Shown here: positions 25,694 to 35,145 of the stretch, piece by piece
Numbering within the stretch: position 1 is the stretch's first letter
Layout: each line of letters opens with the position of its first letter
Assembly: GCA_001801215.1 (NCBI GenBank)
Contig: MGXA01000074.1
Coordinates: forward strand, 1 to 36,023
Length of the DNA: 36,023 nucleotides
Source: Gallionellales bacterium RIFCSPLOWO2_02_FULL_59_110
GTDB lineage: Bacteria > Pseudomonadota > Gammaproteobacteria > Burkholderiales > Gallionellaceae
Direction of reading: 5' to 3'
Translations under genes and position numbers: made by a program
The notes under the pieces: model-generated
Database searches by the model: none
What the model was told of the DNA's origin: nothing
Seen by the model: the letters and a program-made list of their open reading frames with translations, nothing else

Positions 25694-27433
25694 TTACCCC
25701 TTGGCAACATCCACCGACGTCTGCACCTGCTTGCGCAAATGGATGTGCAGTTCGCGCAACTGCTTCTCGTCCACCGCGCTCGGCGCTTGCGTCAGCAGGC
25801 ATTGCGCGCGCTGCGTCTTGGGGAAGGCGATCACGTCGCGGATCGATTCGGCGCCGGTCATCATCGTGACGATGCGATCCAGCCCGAACGCCAGGCCGCC
25901 GTGCGGCGGCGCGCCGTATTGCAGCGCGTCGAGCAGGAAGCCGAACTTGAGCTGCGCTTCTTCCGAGCCGCCGCCGAGCTCAGAGCCGTTCAAGGCAAGG
26001 TCATAAGCCTTGGCCAGACACTTGCCCGGATCGCTTTCCAGCAGCGCGAGGTGATCGTCCTTGGGCGCGGTGAACGGATGATGGCAGGCCGTCCAGCGCT
26101 TGGCCTCTTCGTCGTATTCGAACATCGGGAAATCCACCACCCACAGCGGCTCCCAAGCGTTGCCGTTGACGTAGCCTTTCTCGTGGCCGATCTTGCTGCG
26201 CAGCGCGCCGAGCGCGTCGTTGACGATCTTGGTCTTGTCGGCGCCGAAAAAGATCAGGTCGCCGTTCTGCGCGCCGGTGCGCTCGACGATGGTCTTCAGC
26301 GCGGCCTCGTGGAGGTTTTTCACGATCGGCGATTGCAGGCCGTGTTCATTCAACTGGCTCGCGTCGTTGACCTTGATGTAAGCCAGCCCCTTCGCGCCGT
26401 AAATCTTCACAAACTCGGTGTAGCCGTCGATCTCGCCGCGCGTCAAGGCCGCGCCGCCCGGCACGCGCAACGCCGCGACGCGCCCGCCGCTGGTGGCGGG
26501 GCCGGAAAACACCTTGAACGCGACATCCTGCACCGCGTCGGTGACTTCGGTCAGCTCCAGGGTGATGCGCAGATCCGGCTTGTCGGAGCCGTAACGCCGC
26601 ATCGCTTCGGCATGGGTGATGCGCGGGAACGGGTTGGGCAGATCGGCATCCAGCGCCTCTTTGAACACGGTGCGGATCAGTTCTTCCATCAGCGCGGTAA
26701 TCTGCGTCTCGGTCAGGAACGAGGTCTCGATATCGACCTGGGTGAATTCCGGCTGGCGGTCGGCGCGCAAATCCTCGTCGCGGAAACATTTGGTGATCTG
26801 GTAATAGCGGTCGAAGCCGGCCACCATCAGCAACTGCTTGAACAGCTGCGGCGACTGCGGCAGCGCGAAGAATTCGCCGGGATGCACGCGCGACGGCACC
26901 AGGTAGTCGCGCGCGCCTTCCGGGGTGGACTTGGTCAGCATCGGCGTCTCGATGTCGATGAAGCCCCGGCTGTCGAGGAAGCGGCGGAACGCCATCGCGA
27001 CCTTGTAGCGCAGCATCATGTTCTTCTGCATCTGCGGGCGGCGCAGGTCGATCACGCGATGGGTCAGGCGCACATTTTCGGACAGGTTCTCGTCGTCGAG
27101 CTGGAATGGCGGCGTCACCGAGGTGTTCAGCACCTCGATCTCGTGGCACAGAATCTCGATTTCACCGCTGCCGATGTTGGCATTGGTGGTGCCCGCCGGA
27201 CGGCGGCGCACCTTGCCGGTGACGCGCAGCACGAACTCGTTGCGCACCTGTTCGGCGATGCCGAACATTTCCGGACGGTCCGGGTCGCAGACGATCTGCG
27301 CCAGCCCTTCGCGGTCGCGCAGGTCGATGAAAATCACCCCGCCGTGGTCGCGGCGGCGGTGCGCCCAGCCGCACAGGCTGACGGTCTGGTCGAGTTGGTC
27401 GGTGTTGAGCAGTCCGCAATAATGAGTTCGCAT
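25694..27433 (-). CDS. aspS: Aspartyl-tRNA synthetase, probably non-discriminating (Asp/Asn)
   Basis: 579 residues, full-length bacterial type. An N-terminal OB-fold anticodon domain (about 1-110) precedes the class II catalytic core with motif 2 ([18 protein letters not shown]), the bacterial GAD insertion (about 290-400) and motif 3 ([14 protein letters not shown]). It charges tRNA-Asp. H30 ([10 protein letters not shown]) and the G in [10 protein letters not shown] match the His/Gly pair known from non-discriminating enzymes such as that of Pseudomonas aeruginosa; E. coli has Leu in the DHGG position. This predicts mischarging of tRNA-Asn and a GatCAB amidotransferase elsewhere. It lies 33 bases after the DUF502 gene. 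Confidence 0.97.
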   Translation of the reverse strand: MRTHYCGLLNTDQLDQTVSLCGWAHRRRDHGGVIFIDLRDREGLAQIVCDPDRPEMFGIAEQVRNEFVLRVTGKVRRRPAGTTNANIGSGEIEILCHEIEVLNTSVTPPFQLDDENLSENVRLTHRVIDLRRPQMQKNMMLRYKVAMAFRRFLDSRGFIDIETPMLTKSTPEGARDYLVPSRVHPGEFFALPQSPQLFKQLLMVAGFDRYYQITKCFRDEDLRADRQPEFTQVDIETSFLTETQITALMEELIRTVFKEALDADLPNPFPRITHAEAMRRYGSDKPDLRITLELTEVTDAVQDVAFKVFSGPATSGGRVAALRVPGGAALTRGEIDGYTEFVKIYGAKGLAYIKVNDASQLNEHGLQSPIVKNLHEAALKTIVERTGAQNGDLIFFGADKTKIVNDALGALRSKIGHEKGYVNGNAWEPLWVVDFPMFEYDEEAKRWTACHHPFTAPKDDHLALLESDPGKCLAKAYDLALNGSELGGGSEEAQLKFGFLLDALQYGAPPHGGLAFGLDRIVTMMTGAESIRDVIAFPKTQRAQCLLTQAPSAVDEKQLRELHIHLRKQVQTSVDVAKG

Positions 27434-27466
27434 GATTGAATTTATGGTTTTGGAAAATGTTCGGGA

Positions 27467-28084
27467 TTAATTTGTGGGAAGCGCCTGCTGCCGCATCTCT
27501 TCCGGCGTGGCGACCACGCCCATCGACACGATGGTGCGCAACGCCACGTCCACCGTCATCTCCAGCTCGATGGTGTCCGCCTTGCGCACGTAGAAATAAA
27601 AGCCGTTCACCGGGCTCGGCGTTGTGGGGATGAACACCGCGACATATTCTTCATCGAACAGGTTGCTCACCTTGCCCGGCACACTGGTCTGGAACGCCAG
27701 CGACCAGGCATGAGGATGGGGATAACGCACCAGCAGCACCTTGCGGAACGAGTTGCCGTTGCCGGACAGCAGGGTGTCGCTGACCTGCTTCACCCCCTTG
27801 TAGATGCTGCCGACGAACGGCACATGCAGCATTACTTTTTCAGAGTATGTCCACAGCCGCTGGCCAAACACGTTGCGTACCAGTAAACCGGTTATCAGCA
27901 CTACCAGGAATGTCAGGATGATGCCCCAGCCGGGAATATGCATGCCCAACATCCGGTCCGGATGCCATTGCTGCGGCAGCAGCAGCAAGGTCTGATCCAT
28001 CGTCCCGATGGTCAGATCCAGCACCCAGATGGTGATGCCGAGCGGGACCCAGACCAGCAGACCGGTGATGAGATACTTTTTCAT
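27467..28084 (-). CDS. DUF502 family membrane protein
   Basis: 205 residues. Two membrane segments (ITGLLVWVPLGITIWVLDL, residues 7-25, and GWGIILTFLVVLITGLLV, about 52-69) are followed by a soluble domain with the family run MLHVPFVGSIYKGVKQVSDT and VFIPTTPSPVNGFYFYV. The function of DUF502 proteins is unknown; they sit upstream of aspS in many beta- and gammaproteobacteria, as here. It lies between fmdB and aspS in one operon. Confidence 0.93.
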   Translation of the reverse strand: MKKYLITGLLVWVPLGITIWVLDLTIGTMDQTLLLLPQQWHPDRMLGMHIPGWGIILTFLVVLITGLLVRNVFGQRLWTYSEKVMLHVPFVGSIYKGVKQVSDTLLSGNGNSFRKVLLVRYPHPHAWSLAFQTSVPGKVSNLFDEEYVAVFIPTTPSPVNGFYFYVRKADTIELEMTVDVALRTIVSMGVVATPEEMRQQALPTN

Positions 28085-28103
28085 GCGCCAATCATTCCAG
28101 GCA

Positions 28104-28373
28104 TCAGGCCGCGCCGTTCGCCACCGGGCATGAACTGGCGCTGGCGCAAGAGGGCGCGCAAGCGGGTTCGGCCTTGGGTTCAGCCTTAGGCGGATTCTTG
28201 AAATCGGTGGCGTAATAGCCGCCGCCCTTCAACTGGAAGCCGGCGGCAGTCAATTGCTTGGCGAACGTCTCCTTGCAGCACTCCGGGCAAACGGCAAGCG
28301 GCGCATCGCTCATTTTTTGCAGCACGTCCTTTTGCAGGCCGCAACTGGAACAAGCGTAAGCATAAATAGGCAT
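28104..28373 (-). CDS. FmdB-type zinc-ribbon protein
   Basis: 89 residues with an N-terminal zinc ribbon (C8 and C11 in YACSSCG, C29 and C32 in VCPECC), the typical MPIYAYAC start and a GGGYYATDFK run. The C-terminus is Ala/Cys-rich (C72, C76 and C82), which may add a second metal site or simply be disordered. FmdB-like proteins are putative regulators with no proven role. It has a good AGGAGA box and starts the aspS operon, with a promoter about 36 bases upstream. Confidence 0.92.
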   Translation of the reverse strand: MPIYAYACSSCGLQKDVLQKMSDAPLAVCPECCKETFAKQLTAAGFQLKGGGYYATDFKNPPKAEPKAEPACAPSCASASSCPVANGAA

Positions 28374-28408
28374 AATCTCCTGCTATCGGGTAATTTTCAA
28401 AGGCGCGC

Positions 28409-28439
28409 ATTATACATTAGGTGCGACGCTTGCCGTGAA
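28409..28439 (-). promoter_or_regulatory. Putative promoter of the fmdB-DUF502-aspS operon
   Basis: TATAAT on the minus strand (28414-28409) is followed directly by GCGCGCC. The -35 is weak; TTCACG (28439-28434) lies at a 19-base spacing. The -10 plus GCGCGC layout matches the guaB and yajC regions. Confidence 0.55.
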
Positions 28440-28580
28440 CCCGTAAATGGCGTTTAATCCGCCCCGCGTCGAGCATCGGGTAAGTTTGCCGGGACGTTCT
28501 TCCGGCAATTCCGAATACGCCAACGGTCTCAATCAATACGTTTTAGAGCTTTCACTTCAAATAAATCAGGAGGCATTCGC

Positions 28581-30509
28581 ATGTTTTCCCGCAGTCTTCA
28601 AGCAAAATTCATATTGCCTGTTTCCATTCTCGTCGTCGTCGTCACCCTTATACTGGTTGCAGTCATTTCGATCGGCAACAGCCGCAGTATCGAGCAGTCT
28701 GCCCAGAGCGAAATCCAGGAAAAACTCTCCAACGTAACGCAAGTTCTTGCCGTCACCGACGCCATCATGATGGAACGCGTCAAGGGCTCGATGAAGCTGC
28801 TCATGGAACGCGGCGGCGCCCCCGGCATCCCGCGTCAGGGCAATCCGGTGGAAGTCGAAGGCAAGATGCCGCCCGACCTGATTTTTGGCGCCCTGCCCCA
28901 GGCCCACCGCTTCGAACTGGTGGATGGCGTAACCTCCAGCCAGGGAGGCACCGCGACGCTGTTTTCCAAATCCGGCGATGAGTTTGTGCGGATCAGCACC
29001 AACGTGAAGAAAAGCGACGGCAAACGCGCTATCGGCACCGTGCTCGATCCGAACGGCAAGGCCATCCAGGCTATCCGTGCAGGCAAGGCTTTCTATGGCC
29101 AGGTAGACATCTTGGGCAACCCCTTCCTCACCGGCTATGAACCCATGTTCGACGCCCAGAAAAACGTTGCGGGCATCTGGTATGTGGGCTACAAGATCGA
29201 CATGCAGGCTTTGCAGCAATCCATCGCCAAAAGCCGCATCCTGAACGGCGGTTTCGTTGCGCTGCTGGACGACAAGGGCAAGGCGCGCTTTCATTCCGAA
29301 AAAGCCACCCCCGAAACCGTTTTGGGCGTTGCTGGCGGCAACATTCAGGGCTGGGAGATCAAACGGGAAACCTTCGCCCCCTGGGGCTTCGAAATTATTG
29401 CCGCCTACCCCAAGGACGAGGTCGGCGGCGCGGTAAAAAAATCCATCCTCGCCGTGGTGGCGACCGGCGTGGTGCTGGGCGGCATCCTGATTGGCTTGCT
29501 GTTCCTGCTGTCGCGCTCGCTGGTGATCAGCCCGCTGAACGAGGCTGTTGCCGCCGCCGGAAAAATCGCCAATGGCGACTTGTCCAACCTGGTCAGCACC
29601 CGGCGCGAAGACGAAATCGGCGCATTGCTTAACGCTTTGGGACACATGCAGGAATCGCTGCGCCAGATGATCGGCAGCATCACCAGCAACGCGCAGCGCA
29701 TCTCCGAATTATCGGCTTCTCTCAACATCACCTCCAACGACGTGGCGAGCCAGTCTGGGCAACAAAGCGAAGCGGCCGCCTCGACCGCGGCGGCAGTGGA
29801 AGAACTGACCACCAGCATCGAGCACATGGCCGAGAGCGCCCGCGATTCCTATAAACTGGCCCAGGAAGCCGGCGAAACCGCAAAGCGCGGCGCCGGCATC
29901 GTACGCCAGGCCTCGGCGGAAATGGGCAACATTGCCGAGAGCGTAAACCAGTCATCCGAGCGCATTCTTTCTCTGGGCGAGCACTCCGCAAACATTTCCA
30001 CGATTGCCGGAGTCATCAAGGACATTGCCGACCAGACCAACCTGCTGGCCCTCAACGCCGCCATCGAAGCGGCCCGCGCCGGCGAACAGGGACGCGGGTT
30101 TGCCGTGGTGGCCGACGAAGTCAGAAAACTTGCCGAACGCACCGCCAAATCCACCGACGAAATCACCACCATGATCGGGGCCATCCAGTCCGAAACCAAG
30201 CATGCCGTGGAAACCATGCATCAAGGGCAGCAGCGCGTCGAAACGGGAGTGGCGATGGCCGGGGAAGCCGGCTTGGCCATGGGCGAAATCGGCAGCGGCT
30301 CGGATCGGGTGGTGGATGCGGTCAACAGCATTTCCGCAGCACTCCAGCAGCAAAGCTCTTCCAGCGGCCTGATTGCCGCCAACGTGGAAAAAATCGCCAC
30401 CATGTCGGAGCAAAACGCCATCGCCATTCAGAATGTCGCCGATGCCTCCGCCCAACTGAGGGAATCCGCCGGTTCTCTTCAGGAAGCAGTGGCGCGGTTC
30501 AGGATATAG
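28581..30509 (+). CDS. Methyl-accepting chemotaxis protein with periplasmic Cache domain
   Basis: 642 residues with AGGAGG upstream. TM1 (about 10-32) and TM2 (about 287-311) enclose a periplasmic single-Cache-type sensor (about 35-280, with the fusion-type motif [17 protein letters not shown]). HAMP (about 312-365) and the signalling domain follow, with the conserved hairpin tip [20 protein letters not shown] and [18 protein letters not shown]. It reports ligand binding to CheA/CheW. There is no C-terminal NWETF-like pentapeptide, so adaptation would rely on other receptors or direct CheR binding. It is the only plus-strand gene here and is divergent from fmdB. The ligand is unknown; Cache domains often bind small organic acids. 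Confidence 0.95.
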   Translation: MFSRSLQAKFILPVSILVVVVTLILVAVISIGNSRSIEQSAQSEIQEKLSNVTQVLAVTDAIMMERVKGSMKLLMERGGAPGIPRQGNPVEVEGKMPPDLIFGALPQAHRFELVDGVTSSQGGTATLFSKSGDEFVRISTNVKKSDGKRAIGTVLDPNGKAIQAIRAGKAFYGQVDILGNPFLTGYEPMFDAQKNVAGIWYVGYKIDMQALQQSIAKSRILNGGFVALLDDKGKARFHSEKATPETVLGVAGGNIQGWEIKRETFAPWGFEIIAAYPKDEVGGAVKKSILAVVATGVVLGGILIGLLFLLSRSLVISPLNEAVAAAGKIANGDLSNLVSTRREDEIGALLNALGHMQESLRQMIGSITSNAQRISELSASLNITSNDVASQSGQQSEAAASTAAAVEELTTSIEHMAESARDSYKLAQEAGETAKRGAGIVRQASAEMGNIAESVNQSSERILSLGEHSANISTIAGVIKDIADQTNLLALNAAIEAARAGEQGRGFAVVADEVRKLAERTAKSTDEITTMIGAIQSETKHAVETMHQGQQRVETGVAMAGEAGLAMGEIGSGSDRVVDAVNSISAALQQQSSSSGLIAANVEKIATMSEQNAIAIQNVADASAQLRESAGSLQEAVARFRI

Positions 30510-31010
30510 GGAGCAGCTCGAATGCTCAAAGATTGACGGCTGCCGCACATTATTCAGGCGCGGCCTCGCCGCCGTGCCCCCTCATTTTGTATCATCTTAT
30601 TGTGCTTTACATAATTCATGACGATTACGTGATTTACAAGGGCGGGATTTGCCCGCCGCGTCGGGCGCAGCCCGACAAGATACGGAGATCATGCTTCGAT
30701 TAGGTAATCATCAATAGAAACCTCAGTTGACCGCTTATTGAAACGCATATGGCGATGACTAAAAGATTTTTTCCGTTGATTCACCTGTTTACCTGTTGGG
30801 TGGACACGTTATGGGACGGATCGCACATACCGGGTTTCGCCCCAGGCTTCCGCCCTCATCGATCCGGAATTTTTTCAAACTAACAAAATCCCCGTGGATT
30901 GTGTGTGTCTTGCGGGGGTCCTCATAACGGTGCTTGAACGGTTTTAGATAGCTGCGACCGGACATTTCGGCGCATATGCCGGAAATAAGCGTTTGAAATA
31001 CTGCCTGGTG
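30510..31010. other. Intergenic stretch between the chemotaxis gene and dedA (convergent)
   Basis: 501 bases without a credible gene. Two tandem hairpins lie at 30641-30676. T-runs follow at 30768-30774 and 30867-30872, the second after an imperfect inverted repeat (GATCGCAC...GATCCGG region), but I cannot name a clean terminator. Transcripts from both sides converge here, so termination signals are expected. Confidence 0.5.
30641..30676. repeat. Two tandem GC-rich hairpins
   Basis: GGCGGG-N5-CCCGCC (30641-30657) is followed by GTCGGGC-GCA-GCCCGAC (30660-30676). The second stem is identical to that at 32739-32755 between secD and secF. They probably belong to one dispersed repeat family and may act as transcription terminators or mRNA stabilisers. 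Confidence 0.75.
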
Positions 31011-31652
31011 TCAGCCCGCAGGCTGTCTGTGATGCCGGATCAACCCACGGAAGGCCGGCAGCAGGGAAAGTACGATGATGCCGATGATAATCAGGGTGAG
31101 GTTGTCCTTCACCCAGGGAATGTTGCCGAAGTAATAGCCAGCCACGGTCAGGCTGCCGATCCACAGCACGCCGCCCAGCGCGCTGAACAGCACGAACAGG
31201 CGGTAGCGCATCAGGCCGATGCCCGCCACGAACGGCGCGAAGGTGCGGATAATGGGCAGAAAACGCGCGAAGATGATGGTTTTGCCGCCGTGTTTCTCGT
31301 AAAAGGCATGAGTCTTGTCGAGATGTTCGCGCTTGATGAGTCTATTGGCGTGTTTCAGCAGGGGTATCCCGACCAGCCGCCCGGTCCAGTAGTTGGTGTT
31401 GTCGCCGCCGAAAGCCGCCAGAATCAGCAGCGGCATCAGCCACTCCAGTTGCAGCGCGCCCATCCCGCACAGCGCGCCCGCCACGAACAGCAGCGAATCG
31501 CCGGGCAGGAACGGCGTCACCACCAGCCCGGTCTCGCAGTAGATAATCGCGAACAGGATGGCGTAGATCCACACGCCGTATTGCTCGGTAAGCGCCAACA
31601 GGTGGGTATCCAGATGCAGGACGATATCGATGAAGGCGGTCAGTAGTTCCAC
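31011..31652 (-). CDS. DedA-family (SNARE-associated/VTT domain) membrane protein
   Basis: 213 residues with about five hydrophobic segments. The two family signatures are present: CETGLVVTPFLPGDSLLF (about residues 39-56), with the conserved acidic residue and arch-forming FLPGD, and FARFLPIIRTFAPFVAG (about 128-144), with its essential arginines. DedA proteins are inner-membrane proteins linked to undecaprenyl phosphate or phospholipid flipping and proton-coupled transport. It follows secF in the same direction after a 119-base gap with a large palindromic repeat, so it may be separately expressed. Confidence 0.93.
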   Translation of the reverse strand: MELLTAFIDIVLHLDTHLLALTEQYGVWIYAILFAIIYCETGLVVTPFLPGDSLLFVAGALCGMGALQLEWLMPLLILAAFGGDNTNYWTGRLVGIPLLKHANRLIKREHLDKTHAFYEKHGGKTIIFARFLPIIRTFAPFVAGIGLMRYRLFVLFSALGGVLWIGSLTVAGYYFGNIPWVKDNLTLIIIGIIVLSLLPAFRGLIRHHRQPAG

Positions 31653-31675
31653 GGTTTAATCCAGATACATAGAGA

Positions 31676-31770
31676 AGGGGGAAGAGTAAAGGGAGAAGGG
31701 TAAAACCGCCTCTCCGATTAAAGAGCGAGGATTTCGCCCTTCCCCCTTCCCCCTTTAACCCTTCCCATCC
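31676..31770. repeat. Purine/pyrimidine-rich palindromic repeat between secF and dedA
   Basis: GGGGGAAGAGTAAAGGGAG followed by AAGGG (about 31676-31700) faces CGCCCTTCCCCCTTCCCCC then TTTAACCC (31736-31762). A transcript could fold into a long imperfect hairpin. It resembles the guaB-guaA spacer (15982-16098), so both are copies of one repeat type. Confidence 0.65.
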
Positions 31771-31771
31771 A

Positions 31772-32704
31772 CTACGGCAGCACTTCCTCGGCCTCGGTCT
31801 TCTCCGGCTTGATGAAGTCTTCGCGCGACACGCCGAACACCATCAGCAGCGGGCTGGCCACCAGCACCGACGAATAGATGCTGAACATGATGCCGATGGT
31901 CAGCGCCATGGCGAAATAATGCAGCGTCTCGCCGCCGAGCAGCAGCATCGCGCCGACCATCATCTGCGTCGAACCGTGCGTGATGATGGTGCGCGACATG
32001 GTGCGGGTGATCGCGTTGTCGATGATCTCGGCAACATCTGCCTTGCGCATGTTGCGGAAATTCTCGCGGATCCGGTCGAACACCACCACCGATTCGTTCA
32101 CCGAGTAGCCCAGCACCGCCAGCACCGCCGCCAGCACGGACAGCGAAAACTCCCATTGAAAAAAGGAAAAGAAGCCGAGGATGATGACCACGTCGTGCAG
32201 GTTCGCGATAATAGCGGCAAGGCCGAATTTCCATTCGAAGCGCAGCCACAGGTAGCCGATGATGCCCAAGCTGACCAGCAGCAGGGCCAGCGCGCCGTTT
32301 TCCACCAGGTCCTTGCCGACCTGCGGGCCGACGAATTCTACGCGGCGCATCTCCACGCCGGCATCTTGCTTGCGCAGGCTGTCCATCACCATTTCGCTCA
32401 GCTTCGCCCCGGCAATATTCTGCTTGGGCGGCACCTGGATCAGCACATCGTGGCTGGAGCCGAAATTCTGCACCAGCGCATCGTGCATGTCTGCTGCGGC
32501 AAGCTGCTCGCGCACCTTGACCAGATCGGCGGGCTGCACGTAATGCACCTCCACCACCGTTCCGCCGGTAAAGTCGATGCCGAAATTCAATCCCTTGGTG
32601 GCGAGAAAAAACACCGCCAGCAGAAACGTCACCAGCGAAATGCTGGTGGTGATTTTCCCGTAACTCATGAACGGGATGTCTTTTTTGATCTTGAAAAATT
32701 CCAT
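31772..32704 (-). CDS. secF: Protein translocase subunit SecF
   Basis: 310 residues. TM1 (about 15-35) is followed by GLNFGIDFTGGTVVEV and a periplasmic domain (about 45-135). Five C-terminal membrane segments (about 140-300) carry LGYSVNESVVVFDRIREN, the RND-type SecDF signature. SecDF with YajC uses the proton gradient to pull secreted proteins through SecYEG. It lies 56 bases after secD, with a palindromic repeat in the gap. Confidence 0.97.
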   Translation of the reverse strand: MEFFKIKKDIPFMSYGKITTSISLVTFLLAVFFLATKGLNFGIDFTGGTVVEVHYVQPADLVKVREQLAAADMHDALVQNFGSSHDVLIQVPPKQNIAGAKLSEMVMDSLRKQDAGVEMRRVEFVGPQVGKDLVENGALALLLVSLGIIGYLWLRFEWKFGLAAIIANLHDVVIILGFFSFFQWEFSLSVLAAVLAVLGYSVNESVVVFDRIRENFRNMRKADVAEIIDNAITRTMSRTIITHGSTQMMVGAMLLLGGETLHYFAMALTIGIMFSIYSSVLVASPLLMVFGVSREDFIKPEKTEAEEVLP

Positions 32705-32738
32705 GTCTTAATTTACCTCATGCGGGAATCAAATGTAG

Positions 32739-32755
32739 GTCGGGCTCTGCCCGAC
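32739..32755. repeat. Hairpin GTCGGGC-N3-GCCCGAC between secD and secF
   Basis: A perfect 7-bp stem with a 3-base loop, preceded by GTAG, as in the repeat at 23784. The stem equals that at 30660-30676. It lies between the secD stop and secF start, and could lower or tune secF expression relative to secD. Confidence 0.75.
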
Positions 32756-32760
32756 AATCC

Positions 32761-34572
32761 CTAGCCTATCGCCACCTTGGTGAGGCGCGCCTTGCTTCCA
32801 TAGATGATGTTAACCATCGCGCGCGACACCATGATCGCGCTGAACATCGATGTCAGGATGCCCAGGCACAGCACCACCGCAAAGCCCTTGATCGGGCCTG
32901 AGCCGAACATGAACAGCGCGATCCCGGCAATCAACGTGGTGATGTTGGAATCCAGGATAGTGCCGAACGCCCGGTCGTATCCGGCATGGATCGCCGCCTG
33001 CGGCGTGACGCCGTTGCGCAACTCTTCGCGGATGCGCTCGTTGATCAGCACGTTCGCATCGATCGCCATGCCCAGCGTCAGCGCGATGCCCGCCATGCCG
33101 GGCAGGGTCAGCGTGGCTTGCAGCATGGACAGCAGCGCCACCAGCAACAGCAGGTTCGCGCCCAGCGCCAGCACGGAGATCGTGCCGAACATCAGGTAAT
33201 AGGCGATCATGAAAACCGCGATCATGATGAAACCGATCTTGGTGGAATCGAAACCGCGCTTGATATTTTCCGCGCCGAGGCTCGGCCCGACGGTGCGCTC
33301 CTCGATAATTTCCATCGGCGCAGCCAGCGCGCCGGCGCGCAGCAGCAGCGCGGTGTCCTGCGCCTCCACCGTGTTCATCTGGCCGCTGATCTGCACGCGC
33401 CCGCCGCCGATTTCCTCGCGGATCACCGGCGCGGTGACGATTTCCCCCCTGCCCTTCTCGAACAGGATGATCGCCATGCGCTTGCCGACGTTCTCGCGCG
33501 TCGCCTCCTTGAACTTGCGCGCGCCCACGCCGTCCAGGTTGATATGCACGGCGGGCTCGTTGGTGCGGTTGTCGAAACCGGGTTGCGCGTCGTTGATACG
33601 CTCGCCGGTCAGGATCACCTGCTTCTTCACCAGCAGCAGATTGCCCTCTCGATCCTTGAACATGTCGGTGCCGAACGGCGCGGCCGCGCCCGGCACAGCC
33701 TGGCGCTCCTCGTCCACCATGCGCACTTCCAGCGTCGCGGTACGGCCGAGGATATCCTTGGCGCGCGCCGTATCCTGCACACCGGGCAGTTGCACCACCA
33801 CGCGATCCACGCCCTGCTGCTGGATCACCGGCTCGGCCACGCCCAGCTCGTTGACGCGGTTGCGCAGGGTCAGCAGATTCTGCTGCACGGCCGAATCTTG
33901 GATGCGCCGCTCCGCTTCCGGTTTGAGCGTAGCCTGCAAGATAAATTCGCCGTCCGCTTCTTTGGCGTTCAACACATAGTCGGCGAAACGCTGTTTGATT
34001 TCCGCTTCACCCTTGCTACGCGCCTCGGCGTCGCGGAATTTCACCAGCAATGCATCGCCTTCACGGCTGACGCCGGAATAGGCGATCTTCTGCTCGCGCA
34101 ACGTGCTGCGGATATCGCCGGTGGTAGCCTCCAGCGCCTTGCCCAGCGCGGATTTCATATCCACCTGCAACAGAAAATGCACGCCGCCGCGCAGATCCAG
34201 GCCGAGATACATCGGCAGCGCATTAAGCCCGGTCAGCCACTGCGGCGAGCGCGATAACAGGTTGAGCGCGACCATATAATCGTCGCCCAACTGCGCGGCC
34301 AGCACATCCTTGGCCTTCAACTGGTTATCGGTATCGGCAAAGCGCGCCTTGACGCTGTTGCCGTCCAGCGCAACAACCTCCGGATTGACGCCGGCCGACT
34401 TCAGCACATTGCTCACGCGTTCCAGCAAGGCGCCATCCGCCTTCAGGCTGGCGCGCAACGGCGACACCTGCACGGCGGGAGATTCGCCGTAAAAATTCGG
34501 CAGGGTATAAATCAGTCCGGCCAGCAACGCGGCCAAAACCAGCAGATATTTCCACAATGGATAACGGTTCAT
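32761..34572 (-). CDS. secD: Protein translocase subunit SecD
   Basis: 603 residues from ATG at 34572 (MNRYPLWKYLLV), which has a GAGG box; a frame reaching 34611 adds 13 unlikely residues. TM1 is at about 7-24. The large periplasmic P1 domain begins near LGLDLRGGVHFLLQVD (about 105-125) and runs to about 430. Five membrane segments follow, with GMAGIALTLGMAIDANVLI and NERIREELRNG, which contain the proton-relay acidic residues of the family. It acts with SecF and YajC. It follows yajC by 56 bases. Confidence 0.97.
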   Translation of the reverse strand: MNRYPLWKYLLVLAALLAGLIYTLPNFYGESPAVQVSPLRASLKADGALLERVSNVLKSAGVNPEVVALDGNSVKARFADTDNQLKAKDVLAAQLGDDYMVALNLLSRSPQWLTGLNALPMYLGLDLRGGVHFLLQVDMKSALGKALEATTGDIRSTLREQKIAYSGVSREGDALLVKFRDAEARSKGEAEIKQRFADYVLNAKEADGEFILQATLKPEAERRIQDSAVQQNLLTLRNRVNELGVAEPVIQQQGVDRVVVQLPGVQDTARAKDILGRTATLEVRMVDEERQAVPGAAAPFGTDMFKDREGNLLLVKKQVILTGERINDAQPGFDNRTNEPAVHINLDGVGARKFKEATRENVGKRMAIILFEKGRGEIVTAPVIREEIGGGRVQISGQMNTVEAQDTALLLRAGALAAPMEIIEERTVGPSLGAENIKRGFDSTKIGFIMIAVFMIAYYLMFGTISVLALGANLLLLVALLSMLQATLTLPGMAGIALTLGMAIDANVLINERIREELRNGVTPQAAIHAGYDRAFGTILDSNITTLIAGIALFMFGSGPIKGFAVVLCLGILTSMFSAIMVSRAMVNIIYGSKARLTKVAIG

Positions 34573-34628
34573 CGAAACCTCATGATTAACGCATACGACA
34601 ACTCCCGGCAATATGCCAACGCCGGAAA

Positions 34629-34955
34629 TTATTTAATGGACTTGATGGTGCCCTTGGGCAACACGGCCGTAATAGATGCCTTCTGCACCGTCACTTCGAC
34701 GTTTTCGGCGAGTTCCACGCCCAAATACTGCTCGTGCACTTTGGTGACACGGCCCAATTCACCGCCCGCCGTCAAGACTTCGTCGCCGCGCTGCAACGCC
34801 TCGATCATGGCCCTTTGCTCCTTGGCGCGCTTGCTTTGCGGGCGCAGGATGAAGAAATAGAACACCGCGACCAAAACGATCAGCGGGAGAAAATCCATGA
34901 TGCTGGCACCCTGCGGGGCCGGCGCCGCTTCGGCATAAGCGTTGCTGATAAACAT
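34629..34955 (-). CDS. yajC: Sec translocon accessory protein YajC
   Basis: 108 residues with one membrane segment (IMDFLPLIVLVAVFYFFIL, about residues 19-37), then the basic RPQSKRAKEQRAMIEAL run and a small cytosolic domain (GDEVLTAGGELGRVTKV). YajC binds SecDF in the inner membrane. It is the first gene of yajC-secD-secF, with a putative promoter about 35 bases upstream. In many relatives it follows tgt directly; here a broken gene and a repeat lie between them. Confidence 0.96.
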   Translation of the reverse strand: MFISNAYAEAAPAPQGASIMDFLPLIVLVAVFYFFILRPQSKRAKEQRAMIEALQRGDEVLTAGGELGRVTKVHEQYLGVELAENVEVTVQKASITAVLPKGTIKSIK

Positions 34956-34989
34956 TACTCAATCTCCGTAGATGAAACAAAAGGCGCGC

Positions 34990-35017
34990 ATTCTAACACG
35001 AAGCGGCCCGGCATAAA
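34990..35017 (-). promoter_or_regulatory. Putative promoter of yajC-secD-secF
   Basis: TTTATG (35017-35012) and TAGAAT (34995-34990) are 16 bases apart on the minus strand. TAGAAT is followed directly by GCGCGCC (34989-34983). The layout matches the guaB and fmdB promoters. Confidence 0.55.
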
Positions 35018-35098
35018 GCGCCGCGCGCGTACGCCGCGCACACCGGCGACAATGCCGCTCCACAGCGGTGCACTCCCGGCCTTAGCTCCATCAGATTT

Positions 35099-35145
35099 GT
35101 AGCACGGATGCAGCGCCAGCGGAATCCGGGGCATCTACATCCGGG
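35099..35145. repeat. Dispersed GTAGCACGGATGCAGCG-type repeat
   Basis: It reads GTAGCACGGATGCAGCGCCA, then GCGGAATCCGGGG and a second partial GATGTAGATG/CCGGGG unit. GGAT and ATCC arms allow a hairpin. This type is common between genes in proteobacteria. Here it abuts the broken LuxR-like gene, so it may mark the deletion endpoint. Confidence 0.65.

Noticed and set aside
25667..27439. 590-codon plus-strand frame opposite aspS
   Set aside because: It is an antisense shadow of a full, motif-complete AspRS and resembles no family.
28566..29645. 359-codon minus-strand frame opposite the chemotaxis gene
   Set aside because: The plus strand has the full chemoreceptor with a ribosome site; the opposite frame has no recognisable domain.
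30510..31010. Small RNA or riboswitch in the dedA-chemoreceptor gap
   Set aside because: The two hairpins match dispersed repeats found elsewhere in the window, and no known riboswitch core was seen.
32986..34257. 423-codon plus-strand frame opposite secD
   Set aside because: It is an antisense shadow with His/Ala/Gln-rich sequence, while secD is intact on the other strand.
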